Positions 17,383-25,885 of a DNA stretch of 64,000 nt are shown one piece after another. The DNA comes from Gallionella sp. (GTDB taxonomy: Bacteria; Pseudomonadota; Gammaproteobacteria; Burkholderiales; Gallionellaceae). Position 1 is the stretch's first letter; each line of letters starts with the position of its first letter. Under the pieces are notes generated by a model that saw only the letters and a list, made by a program, of their open reading frames with translations, ran no database searches and was not told the origin of the DNA. The stretch lies in contig JAQTTY010000010.1 of the NCBI GenBank assembly GCA_028710525.1, positions 1-64,000 on the forward strand, written 5' to 3'. Both the position numbers and the translations under genes were made by a program.

Positions 17383-18092
17383 CAATACCCTTTCAAGGCA
17401 CTACGCAAACGCGACACCGCCTGCGTGTGTAGTTGCGACACGCGCGATTCACTCACGCCCAACACATCTCCGATCTCGCGCAGATTCATTTCTTGCTCGT
17501 AGATCATGCCCATCAACATGCGCTCGCGTTCTGGCAGTCGGTCTATAGCGGACATCAGCTCTTCTCTGAAACTCGCATCCTGCAGCAATGCGAGCGGGTC
17601 GGCATCGTCATCCAACGAGAAGCGCTCCAGAAAATCCTGGTCATCATCACTATGGAAATCTTCGTAATAGATAAGCTGCGCACCACGTGCCTCCTGCAAC
17701 ATCTGCTGATATTCCAGCAGCGGTAACTGCATGTCTTTGGCGATCTCTGATTCGTTGGGCTGTCTGCCCAATTTTTGCTGCAAGCGTCGGATAGAAGTCT
17801 CTATGCTGCGCATGTCGCGGCGCAAGCTGCGCGGCAACCAATCGGCCTGACGTAACTCGTCCAGCATCGCGCCTCGGATGCGCTGTGTGGCATAGGTCTC
17901 GAACTGCGCACCATGCAGATTGTCGTAGCGACCAGCCGCATCTAGTAACCCCATCATGCCCGCTTGGATGATGTCATCTATCTGCACGCTGTAAGGCAGA
18001 CGCGTCATCAGTTGATGCGCGAGACGCTTCACCAGCGGCGCAAATTCGCGCAGGCATTGATCTTTATCTTTGATTCCGGTCGCGGTATACAT
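17382..18092 (-). CDS. fliA: Flagellar RNA polymerase sigma factor sigma-28
   Basis: FliA directs late flagellar and chemotaxis transcription. The 236-residue protein has region 2 with VQIDDIIQAGMMGLLDAAGR and FETYATQRIRGAMLDELRQA followed by DWLPRSLRR. Region 3 is RLQQKLGRQPNESEIAKDMQ. Region 4 has REIGDVLGVSESRVSQLHTQ followed by AVSRLRSAL. It lies 2 bases after flhG and overlaps motC. Four sites matching its consensus occur in this window (5488, 13640, 39073 and 52712). Confidence 0.96.
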   Translation of the reverse strand: MYTATGIKDKDQCLREFAPLVKRLAHQLMTRLPYSVQIDDIIQAGMMGLLDAAGRYDNLHGAQFETYATQRIRGAMLDELRQADWLPRSLRRDMRSIETSIRRLQQKLGRQPNESEIAKDMQLPLLEYQQMLQEARGAQLIYYEDFHSDDDQDFLERFSLDDDADPLALLQDASFREELMSAIDRLPERERMLMGMIYEQEMNLREIGDVLGVSESRVSQLHTQAVSRLRSALKGY

Positions 18093-18094
18093 GA

Positions 18095-18979
18095 TCAGTT
18101 CACCACTTGAGCAAGTTCTCCGTAGCGCATCTGTCGCAACAGACTCTTCACCATCACCGAGACGCCAGTGCCCTCCGCCTTTTCAGGCGGCATACCCAAC
18201 AAGCGCTGCGACAGGGCCAGAAAAGCTTGGGCTGACGCTGCGTTGGGAAAGGCATCGACTACGGCACGGCCTAATTGATTGGCACGCGCGAGTTTCGCGT
18301 CATTCGGGATGTACCCCATATATTCAAGATGGGCGGCCAGATGTCGCCGCGCCACCTTGGCCATGTTCTCAAACACGGTCTGCGCCTCCTGTGCATTGGC
18401 GACCTTGTTGACCACGATCTCAAACTGCAACTTGGCGTTCTCTACCGCCAGCCTTTTGATCAAGCCATAGCTCTCGGTGATGCCTGATACAGTGGCATCG
18501 ACCACCACCAATAGCGTCACACCAGTAGCCAAGCTAGATGAAACTACTGCCGGACCACCCAACAGCGCGGCATCCACCAACATCACATCTGCGCCACTGC
18601 TCGCATCAGTCAGCGCCTGCTCGAATCGTTGCTGGTCATACTCCGCCATATCACCCAGAGCACGCATGGCGCGCGCGCTGGACATCACTGCAAAACCTTG
18701 CACATGCGCGATAGCTTGTTGCACGGTGCAGCGCCCTTGCGCAACATCGAACAGATCGCGTGGGGTGGACAACATCAAGCGGTCACTCAGATTATTCGGC
18801 GACAAATTCTCATCCAACACCAACACATCTTTTCCAGAACGCGCCAATGCGTCTGCCAAATTGAGAGTCAGACTGGTACGTCCCACCCCACTCTTGCCCG
18901 CTGCGATGGTGATGAGGCGCGTCTGGTTGGCGACTAACAGTCGGCGCAACCCTGCGGCTTGATCGAGACCGTCATGCAT
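18095..18979 (-). CDS. flhG: MinD-like ATPase controlling flagellar number
   Basis: FlhG (FleN) counts flagella and stimulates the FlhF GTPase. The 294-residue protein begins with DQAAGLRRL, the DQAxxLR helix that activates FlhF. The ATPase core has ITIAAGKSGVGRTSLTLNLA, in which the signature Lys is present but the P-loop Lys before Thr is Arg. VLVLDENLSPNNLSD and VMLVDAALLGGPA follow. A C-terminal amphipathic membrane helix is likely around LAQVVN. The gene overlaps the end of flhF by 8 bases and is 2 bases from fliA. Confidence 0.92.
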   Translation of the reverse strand: MHDGLDQAAGLRRLLVANQTRLITIAAGKSGVGRTSLTLNLADALARSGKDVLVLDENLSPNNLSDRLMLSTPRDLFDVAQGRCTVQQAIAHVQGFAVMSSARAMRALGDMAEYDQQRFEQALTDASSGADVMLVDAALLGGPAVVSSSLATGVTLLVVVDATVSGITESYGLIKRLAVENAKLQFEIVVNKVANAQEAQTVFENMAKVARRHLAAHLEYMGYIPNDAKLARANQLGRAVVDAFPNAASAQAFLALSQRLLGMPPEKAEGTGVSVMVKSLLRQMRYGELAQVVN

Positions 18980-20306
18980 AACTCACCCCGCTCCCTTGTG
19001 CTGCTCCTTCACCCGCACCCGCAAGGAGTACGCCGGTGTGTGCCCCGGCGCTATGCGCCGACCCTTCCGCTGCACCCGCAAGGAGTACGCCGGTGTGTGC
19101 CCCGGCGCTATGCGCCGACCCTTCCGCTGCCATCAACACTGGAAATTCCAACTCGCCACGTGTGAAAGCAGTGGTCTGCTCCACCGGCTTGATGGCGCGA
19201 TGCAAGAGGTAATCAGGATTGATGGGGTGTAGATCTTCAGGTACACGCTGGCCGTTGGCCATGTAGTGCATCACCAGTTTGTGGCGCACCGCCACATCCA
19301 GCACTGCACCGATATTCACTGCTTCGTCCAACTTAGTGGCGATGCAGCCTATGACTTTTTCGCTGTGATACATCCGCACCACGTCTTCCAGCGTGTCACC
19401 GGAACTGGTGGCGTTGAGCATCAACAAACGACGCACGCCCGTCGCATCGAACATCTCGTTCTGGTTGGCGACACGCTCGTCGCGCTGCCCCATGCCCACG
19501 GTATCAATAAGCACCAGATGTTTGTGGCGCAAGGCCGACAAAGTCAGGCGCAGGTCGTCGGTATCTTTCACCGCATGCACCGCGACGTTGAGAATCTTGC
19601 CGTAGATCTTGAGTTGTTCGTAAGCGCCGATACGATAAGTGTCAGTGGTCAATAGTGCGACCTTGTCTGCGCCGTAACGCACTACGGCACGCGCTGCGAG
19701 CTTGGCGGTGGTGGTAGTTTTTCCCACGCCGGTGGGGCCGATCAGTGCATACACGCCGCCCTGTACGACGATATCTTCTTCTGTGCTGGCGATGTGCAGA
19801 TTGCGCTTCAATACTTGTTTGACCCATGCCTCGCCTGTCAGCTTGCCTTGGGGCATCTTGTCCATCAATTGCTTGGCCAAGTGGGTACTGAAACCGGCAT
19901 TGAGCATGCGTCGCATCAGGCTGGCACGGTGCGGATCACGCTGCTGAGCGTCATTCCACGACATGGTGCAAAGCTGCTGTTGCAACATGCTGTGCATGGA
20001 TTTGATCTCACCCAAGATGTCCTGATGGTCAGCCTGTGGCGGAGGGGTGTGGGTAGCGACGGCTTTTACCGGTATCGATTGGGGTGGCTGAGGTGCAGCT
20101 TGTTTGCTGGTACGCTGCACGGGTGAGGACTTAACGGCCTGATGCTGCCCAGTCATCTGCGCGATGTCGGCATCTGCTAGCGCCATGATCTCCACGCCGC
20201 CCTCCACTGTACGATTGGACAGGATGACTGCATCCTCACCTAATTCGTCGCGTATCTCACGCAATGCCATGCGTGCCGTTGCCGCGAAATATCGTTTGAC
20301 GCTCAT
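18972..20306 (-). CDS. flhF: Flagellar placement GTPase with a duplicated C-terminal tail
   Basis: FlhF is an SRP-type GTPase that places the flagellum at the pole. In the 444-residue protein the B domain is at 1-55 (SVKRYFAATARMALREIRDE), a Pro/Gln linker at about 60-95, and the NG domain from about 130. G1 is ALIGPTGVGKTTTTAKLAAR (residues 187-206), DTYRIGAYEQL follows, then G3 DTVGMGQRD and G4 TKLDEAVN. The FlhF-specific core ends near residue 393. The remaining 51 residues are two exact 19-residue repeats (AEGSAHSAGAHTGVLLAGA) and a related 13-residue end, not expected in the family. Confidence 0.94.
   Translation of the reverse strand: MSVKRYFAATARMALREIRDELGEDAVILSNRTVEGGVEIMALADADIAQMTGQHQAVKSSPVQRTSKQAAPQPPQSIPVKAVATHTPPPQADHQDILGEIKSMHSMLQQQLCTMSWNDAQQRDPHRASLMRRMLNAGFSTHLAKQLMDKMPQGKLTGEAWVKQVLKRNLHIASTEEDIVVQGGVYALIGPTGVGKTTTTAKLAARAVVRYGADKVALLTTDTYRIGAYEQLKIYGKILNVAVHAVKDTDDLRLTLSALRHKHLVLIDTVGMGQRDERVANQNEMFDATGVRRLLMLNATSSGDTLEDVVRMYHSEKVIGCIATKLDEAVNIGAVLDVAVRHKLVMHYMANGQRVPEDLHPINPDYLLHRAIKPVEQTTAFTRGELEFPVLMAAEGSAHSAGAHTGVLLAGAAEGSAHSAGAHTGVLLAGAGEGAAQGSGVSYA
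19015..19130. repeat. 57-bp tandem repeat (two copies) in the 3' end of flhF
   Basis: Two adjacent copies match exactly with a period of 57 bases (19 codons), so the reading frame is kept. Each unit contains CGGCGC-TAT-GCGCCG, a 6-bp stem with a 3-base loop. The DNA repeat encodes the duplicated AEGSAHSAGAHTGVLLAGA. The unit looks like an inserted mobile or REP-like palindromic element that was then duplicated; this is inference. Confidence 0.9.
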
Positions 20307-22375
20307 GCTCTACCTCCTACCATGGCCGTGACCCGGATGGTTTTGAAATCCGGTACTTCATCGTGCGAAATGACTCTTAATTGGGGTACGGCGCGCTTCA
20401 AGAAACGTGACAACAGATCACGCAACTGCGCGGGGACCAACAGCACCGTGGGCAAGCCCAACTGTTCTTGCGCCTGTGCAGCGGCGCGCGTCTCGCGCAA
20501 CACGGTATCGGCCAAGCCGGGCTCTATACCTTCGTGGCTGGTCTGCATAGCTTGGATTAGGATGTATTCCAATTCCTTGTCCATACCGATGACTTGCAAC
20601 TCCTGCGCCGAGGGATAGAACTGCTGCACGATGGCAGGGCCCAGTGCGACACGAACCAGACTGGTGAGTTGGAAGGGGTCTTGGCTGCGCGCGGCATTCT
20701 CGGCCAAAGTTTCTACGATGGTGCGCATATCACGGATATGCATGCCTTCGTCCAAGAGGTTCTGCAATACCTTCTGCACCGTACCCAATGGCAACACTTT
20801 AGGAATGAGGTCTTCAGTGAGTTTGGGTGCGACCTTGCCGAGATGGTCGATCAACTGCTGCACCTCTTGGCGACCCAGCAATTGCGAAGCCTGCATATTG
20901 ATAAGATGACTCATATGGGTAGCGACCACGGTGCCGGGGTCGACTACGGTGTACCCCATCATCTGCGCCTGATCACGCATGCCTTCTTCTATCCAAACCG
21001 CAGGCAGACCGAAGGCGGGATCGCGAGTCGCATTGCCGACCAAGTCACCGGACACACTGCCGGGATTGATGGCGAGAAACTGATTGGGATAAGACTCGCC
21101 GCTGCCGATCTCCACGCCTTTAAGCGTGATGCGATAACCGTTAGGACGTAGCTCCAGATTGTCACGGATATGCACGGCGGGTGGCAAAAAGCCGATGTCC
21201 TGTGTAAATTTTTTGCGTATACCCTTGATGCGACGCAACAGATCGCCATCCTGTGTTTTGTCTACCAGAGAAATCAGGCGATAACCCACTTCCAAGCCCA
21301 ACACATCGACTTGCGCGACGTCTTCCCAACTGGCATCGGCAGACTCGACCATGGCGGGTGCCACCTCATTAGTCTGTGCCTGTTCTTCAGCCTTAGCGGT
21401 GCGTTGTGACAGAAAGTAAGCCAGCCAACCCATCAGACCCGCCAAGCCAAGAAAGGCTAGATGAGGCATGCCAGGAATGAGGCCCATCATGCCGATGATG
21501 AAGCCGGTGAGCATGATGACCTGAGGTTGCTTGAACAACTGACTGACCAGTTGTTGGCCGATGTTTTGATCGCTGGAAACACGGCTCACTACTATACCGG
21601 CAGCTGTTGAGATCACCAGCGCGGGTATCTGGGCGACCAGACCGTCACCTATGGTCAGCAAGGTGTAATTCTTGGCTGCGACTGAAATATCCAGATTGTG
21701 TTGCAGCACACCGACGATTAAACCGCCGATAACGTTAATCAGCAAAATGATGATGCCGGCGATTGCGTCACCACGTACGAATTTAGACGCACCGTCCATC
21801 GCGCCATAGAAGTCTGCTTCCTGTCCGACCTCTGCACGACGTTGGCGTGCCACATCTTCACCGATCAGACCCGCATTCAGATCTGCATCGATCGCCATCT
21901 GTTTACCGGGCATCGCATCCAAGGTAAAACGCGCACCGACTTCGGCGATACGTCCCGCACCTTTGGTGATAACCACAAAGTTGATGACCACCAAGATGGC
22001 GAACACCACGATACCGACCGCGTAATTGCCACCAACCAAGAAGTGACCGAAAGACTCGATGACCTTACCTGCCGCATCCGGACCGGTATGACCTTCCAAC
22101 AACACGATACGAGTAGATGCCACGTTCAGTGACAAGCGCAGCAATGTAGTGAGTAGCAAAATTGTTGGGAAAGCGGCGAAGTCCAATGCCTTGGTGGTGT
22201 TCATGCTGACCAACAACACCATTATTGCGATAGCGATGTTGAAGGTGAAAAGGATATCGAGCAAGAAGGGTGGCAGCGGCAACACCATCATGCCCAAAAT
22301 CATCACGATCAAGACAGGACCTGCCATACCGCGCAACTCGGTGGCGCGTTTTAAGAAGTTCTGCAGGATGCTCAT
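20303..22375 (-). CDS. flhA: Flagellar type III export gate protein
   Basis: FlhA is the major export-gate protein of the flagellar secretion system. From ATG 22375 it has 690 residues. The N-terminal half carries about eight membrane helices (LILDILFTFNIAIAIMVLLV-like region, NYAVGIVVFAILVVINFVVI). The FHIPEP signature loop follows, with GRIAEVGARFTLDAMPGKQM and AIDADLNAGLI. The cytoplasmic C-terminal half runs from about 350 and includes GYRISLVDKTQDGDLLRRIK-like text and QVIGMDKELEYILIQAMQTS. The frame is open 30 codons upstream, but the extra part is Cys/Gln-rich and not conserved. flhF follows with a 4-base overlap. Unusually, flhB is not adjacent but 16.7 kb away. Confidence 0.95.
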   Translation of the reverse strand: MSILQNFLKRATELRGMAGPVLIVMILGMMVLPLPPFLLDILFTFNIAIAIMVLLVSMNTTKALDFAAFPTILLLTTLLRLSLNVASTRIVLLEGHTGPDAAGKVIESFGHFLVGGNYAVGIVVFAILVVINFVVITKGAGRIAEVGARFTLDAMPGKQMAIDADLNAGLIGEDVARQRRAEVGQEADFYGAMDGASKFVRGDAIAGIIILLINVIGGLIVGVLQHNLDISVAAKNYTLLTIGDGLVAQIPALVISTAAGIVVSRVSSDQNIGQQLVSQLFKQPQVIMLTGFIIGMMGLIPGMPHLAFLGLAGLMGWLAYFLSQRTAKAEEQAQTNEVAPAMVESADASWEDVAQVDVLGLEVGYRLISLVDKTQDGDLLRRIKGIRKKFTQDIGFLPPAVHIRDNLELRPNGYRITLKGVEIGSGESYPNQFLAINPGSVSGDLVGNATRDPAFGLPAVWIEEGMRDQAQMMGYTVVDPGTVVATHMSHLINMQASQLLGRQEVQQLIDHLGKVAPKLTEDLIPKVLPLGTVQKVLQNLLDEGMHIRDMRTIVETLAENAARSQDPFQLTSLVRVALGPAIVQQFYPSAQELQVIGMDKELEYILIQAMQTSHEGIEPGLADTVLRETRAAAQAQEQLGLPTVLLVPAQLRDLLSRFLKRAVPQLRVISHDEVPDFKTIRVTAMVGGRA

Positions 22376-22758
22376 ATCCACGCGGCACCTCCCATTACAA
22401 GAAGTGCACTGCTGTTGTTCTGTGTCACTGTGTTGTGATACTCGGACATAACCGCCTCTGCTCATTCGATTGCCACATAAGACTCCATGGCTTATGCGTA
22501 TTATCGGGAGCGGCAGTTAAATCGATGGAAGGAATAGAAGGGGAATTGCGCGGCTATTTGCCAAGCGGGAAAAGTGGACACACAGTAGTCCGGTATTGAA
22601 AATCGTGATGCGATGCAGCTAAATATCCGCTCGATTGTTAACAAATTATTACAATTGCTTCAATGAGATAGCTTAACTAAACTGCGCTCCGCTCAAGTTC
22701 CGCTGCACGTCCTTGAGCACATAACAATAATCACACCCGCCATTAGGAGGCTCACCTC
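22376..22758. other. Divergent intergenic region between flhA and a small charged gene
   Basis: This 383-base stretch should hold the flhA promoter (minus) and the promoter of the small gene at 22759 (plus). It is AT-richer in the middle (22623-22680). A hairpin with GCTCAAG and CTTGAGC arms and a 14-base loop lies at 22691-22718. A minus-strand CCCGATAA at about 22496-22503 resembles a FliA -10 element but has no TAAAG at the right distance. A TGGCA-type sigma-54 look-alike has wrong spacing. No promoter can be fixed. Confidence 0.5.
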
Positions 22759-23022
22759 ATGACCAAGATCATCACCCCAGCCTATCTGGCTAAAGTAAAA
22801 CTGCTCAATAGCGAAGAAGAGGAACGACTGCTGTCGCGCATGAGCGGAAAATTGCCGCGCCGCCTAGAAAAAGACAAGCTCACCCGCGAAGAAGCATTAG
22901 CCATCCAACTGGAATTGGAAGATGAGCAACTGGCCGATTGGCGCAAGAATATGGAGGAGATAAAAAGAAAAGAAGCAGAGAAGGCTGCAAAGCACAGCAA
23001 GAAGGAAAGCGACAAAAAGTAA
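22759..23022 (+). CDS. Small, highly charged protein of unknown function
   Basis: An 87-residue protein with a strong ribosome site (AGGAGG ten bases before the ATG), which supports a real gene. It opens with a short hydrophobic part (KIITPAYLAKVKLLNSEEEE). It then becomes almost entirely charged and helical (ERLLSRMSGKLPRRLEKDKL, REEALAIQLELEDEQLADWR), ending in a Lys/Glu run (KRKEAEKAAKHSKKESDKK). It has no signal peptide and no membrane segment. I do not recognise the family. It is the only plus-strand gene between flhA and the right edge. It is divergent from flhA and converges with the hybrid kinase gene 24 bases away. Confidence 0.65.
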   Translation: MTKIITPAYLAKVKLLNSEEEERLLSRMSGKLPRRLEKDKLTREEALAIQLELEDEQLADWRKNMEEIKRKEAEKAAKHSKKESDKK

Positions 23023-23046
23023 GTCTGCTGCTAGGTATCGCGCCGA

Positions 23047-25881
23047 TCAGACTCTAAATAATGCGACTCCCTCGATACCCTGATCCAAAGCTGCTCCGGC
23101 CAAATCTCGGGCAGCTCCCAACTCTCCCTGCTTAGCCGCCTTCTCGATACGCTCACACAAACTAGCTAATGCCAGCGCCCCTACCATACGGCACGCACCC
23201 TTGATACGGTGCGCAGCTTTAGCACATGCGGCTATATCTTCTCCCAACAAGGTAGACCTTAATTCGGCAATATCTATCCTAGTCTGCTCGACGAACATCT
23301 CCAGCACCTCAAGCTGCTCTGCGTGACCCGGAACAAAACGCTGCAACACCGCAAGATCAATGACAGCCAACTGTTCATGAAGTGGCGCGATGGCAGCGAC
23401 AGACTGACCCGCCGCTCCCATTAACCAATGACAAAGCTTGAACCTAAGCTCTTCGAAGTTGGTAGGTTTGGTAAGCAGGTCATCCATCCCGGCCGCACGC
23501 GTATTGGCTTCTTCCTCGTTCAAAACATTTGCCGTCCAAGCAATGATGGGAATACGTGCCGTACCTCGCGCCTGTTCGAGTGCGCGTATGCGACGGCTTA
23601 ATTCATAACCATCCATCTCAGGCATGTGGCAATCGGTGATAACTAGGTCGAAATGCTCTGTCTGCCATAACGTCAATGCAGGCGTACCTGACTCTGCCAG
23701 CTGCACATGCATGCCTAGCTGCTCAATCTGCTGCTTGAGCAAGATGCGGTTGATAGGATGGTCATCAACTACTAGCACCGCTCGGCCTGCCAGTGACTCG
23801 ATCGCGTTATCGCGAGTTGGGGTGACCGATAAGGTTTGCTGGGGTTGTTGCACTACCGGCACCGCCGAGCAGGCCAAAGGTAAGGCCAGCGTAAAACTGA
23901 AGGTAGAACCCACAGTCGGCGTGCTGTCCACGGCCAAATTACCATCCATCAACTCGGCGAGACGGCGACATATCGCTAAGCCCAAGCCTGTACCGCCATA
24001 CATACGCGCAGTCCCTGCGCTGGCTTGCTCATAGTGTTGGAACAGACGCGCACGATGCGCATTATCTATGCCCTGCCCTGTATCGCGGACGCTGAAGCAC
24101 ACCGTCTCATAATCATCACGTATGGCGATGCGTTTAGTGGAGAGCACGATCTCACCTTGATGGGTGAACTTGATGGCATTGCTGAGGAAGTTATTGAGTA
24201 TCTGCGAGACGCGCAGGCTGTCGAACACATGGCTGCTGCCCAGTTGCGCATCCAGTTCGACGTCCAACTTGAGCCCTTTTTCGATCGCCACTTGCATATA
24301 GGTGCTGGCGACGCTGTTCAGCATCTCACTCACTGAAGCGACACCTGGCGCGATATCCAATTTCCCTGCTTCCATCTTCGACCAATCTAGGATGTCGTTG
24401 ACGATACGCAACAGACTGTTACCCGAGAACTTTGCCACAGACAGCTGTTCACGTTGCATCGCTGTTAAGTCAGATTGACCAAGCAACTCTATCATACCCA
24501 GCAGACCACCCAGTGGGGTGCGTATTTCATGACTCATGGTGGCAAGGAATACGTCCTTGGCCTGATTGACTTGATGCAATTGTGCAGTGCGTTCTTCCAC
24601 ACGCTGTGCCAACAAGGTACGCTCCTGCTCGATCTGGTAGTTCGCCTTAACCAACTCATTCGCAGTACTGCGCAGCGCGACTTCAGCTTCTTTGCGAACG
24701 GTGATGTCCTCATAGATGCCCACGATGCCGATGACTTGCTCATTAGCATCACGCAAGGGAACCTTAGATGTATTTAACCAAATCGTGTCTCCACGGGGTG
24801 AGCTTTGCACTTCCTCATAACTCAGCTTAGCGACACCGGAGTTAATCACCGCACGATCATCGGCGCGATACACCTCGGCCTGTGCATGCCAGCCCATATC
24901 GAAATCCGTCTTACCCAGCAATTGGCTAGGGTCATCATAGCCCGCATCTCGCGCGAACAAAGAGTTGCACCCCAGATAACGAGACTCGCTATCTTTCCAA
25001 AACACTCGTATCGGCGAGTGTTCAATGACTGATTGCAGCAGCTCATTGGAACCTTGTAGCGCAAATTCAGACGCTTTATGTTTGCTGATATCCGTATGCG
25101 TACCGATCAAACGCAAAGGGTTACCATCAGCATCACGACGTATCAACTTACCGCGCGCCAATATCCATTTCCAAGTGCCATTCTTGCAGCGCATACGAAA
25201 TTCGACCGCATAGATGCTTTGGATACCGGAGAAGTACTCCTGTAGTACCGCCAGCACATGCGCTTTATCTTCAGGATGCAGGTGTTCTACCCATGCTGCG
25301 CCCGTGCTAGGAAATTCGTGCTCGGTATAGCCCAACATCTCGCACCAGCGCTTAGAGAATAAAGCCTCATCGGTCTGTGGATTCCAATCCCAGATACCGT
25401 CGCCCGCACCTTCCAGCGCAAACTTCCAACGTTCCTCACTCTCGGCCAAATTCTGTTGCAGCGCGAGCAATTGACTATATTGCTCACACGCGCGTATGGC
25501 GATGGAAAGTTTGACGGCAATCGGAGCGATCTCGTGGCACAAGGCTGCGGACAAGGGCTTGCTACGCACCAACACCAACACCCCCAATTCGGGCAGATCC
25601 CATAGATGGTAGTAACGTCCGTCACGCTCGAACAACGTCTCCGCAGGTCTGGCCCCTTCCTTGAACATGGTCAGGACAGCCTCTACATCTGCATTGCGCG
25701 GCAAGGCATAGATGGGTGCCGGCTCACCATCACTGATACGAATTACGCTGGCCATCGTGCAATCCAACCTACGCATCATCACTGGCATGCATTGCTTGAG
25801 CATCTTGACTAGGTCCAAGTTCGCGCCTATGGACATGGTCATCTCATGCAATATCTCCAGTTGATAGAGCTTGTTTTCCAT
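23047..25881 (-). CDS. Hybrid sensor histidine kinase: GAF-like, PAS, PAS, HK, REC, HPt
   Basis: A soluble 944-residue kinase. An N-terminal GAF-like region (about 1-140) is followed by two PAS domains: RWKFALEGAGDGIWDWNPQT, and SVIEHSPIRVFWKDSESRYL from about 280. A coiled coil links to HisKA (FLATMSHEIRTPLGGLLGMI, about 445). The ATPase region has the N-box NNFLSNAIKFTHQGEI and the G-box GTGLGLAICRRLAEL. The receiver (VLVVDDHPINRILLKQQIEQ, VITDCHMPEMDGYELSRRIR) starts near 700. The HPt domain with AAHRIKGACRMVGA is at about 895. No DNA-binding output is present, so phosphate must leave through the HPt. It starts 4 bases after a FIST gene and is the last gene of the island. Confidence 0.9.
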   Translation of the reverse strand: MENKLYQLEILHEMTMSIGANLDLVKMLKQCMPVMMRRLDCTMASVIRISDGEPAPIYALPRNADVEAVLTMFKEGARPAETLFERDGRYYHLWDLPELGVLVLVRSKPLSAALCHEIAPIAVKLSIAIRACEQYSQLLALQQNLAESEERWKFALEGAGDGIWDWNPQTDEALFSKRWCEMLGYTEHEFPSTGAAWVEHLHPEDKAHVLAVLQEYFSGIQSIYAVEFRMRCKNGTWKWILARGKLIRRDADGNPLRLIGTHTDISKHKASEFALQGSNELLQSVIEHSPIRVFWKDSESRYLGCNSLFARDAGYDDPSQLLGKTDFDMGWHAQAEVYRADDRAVINSGVAKLSYEEVQSSPRGDTIWLNTSKVPLRDANEQVIGIVGIYEDITVRKEAEVALRSTANELVKANYQIEQERTLLAQRVEERTAQLHQVNQAKDVFLATMSHEIRTPLGGLLGMIELLGQSDLTAMQREQLSVAKFSGNSLLRIVNDILDWSKMEAGKLDIAPGVASVSEMLNSVASTYMQVAIEKGLKLDVELDAQLGSSHVFDSLRVSQILNNFLSNAIKFTHQGEIVLSTKRIAIRDDYETVCFSVRDTGQGIDNAHRARLFQHYEQASAGTARMYGGTGLGLAICRRLAELMDGNLAVDSTPTVGSTFSFTLALPLACSAVPVVQQPQQTLSVTPTRDNAIESLAGRAVLVVDDHPINRILLKQQIEQLGMHVQLAESGTPALTLWQTEHFDLVITDCHMPEMDGYELSRRIRALEQARGTARIPIIAWTANVLNEEEANTRAAGMDDLLTKPTNFEELRFKLCHWLMGAAGQSVAAIAPLHEQLAVIDLAVLQRFVPGHAEQLEVLEMFVEQTRIDIAELRSTLLGEDIAACAKAAHRIKGACRMVGALALASLCERIEKAAKQGELGAARDLAGAALDQGIEGVALFRV

Positions 25882-25885
25882 GATT

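Noticed and set aside
19015..19130. Possible CRISPR-like repeat
   Set aside because: Only two contiguous copies without spacers; the repeat is in frame inside flhF.
22480..22580. Sigma-54 or FliA promoter for flhA
   Set aside because: TGGCA elements have GC one base off the required spacing, and the CCCGATAA element lacks TAAAG at 11 bases.
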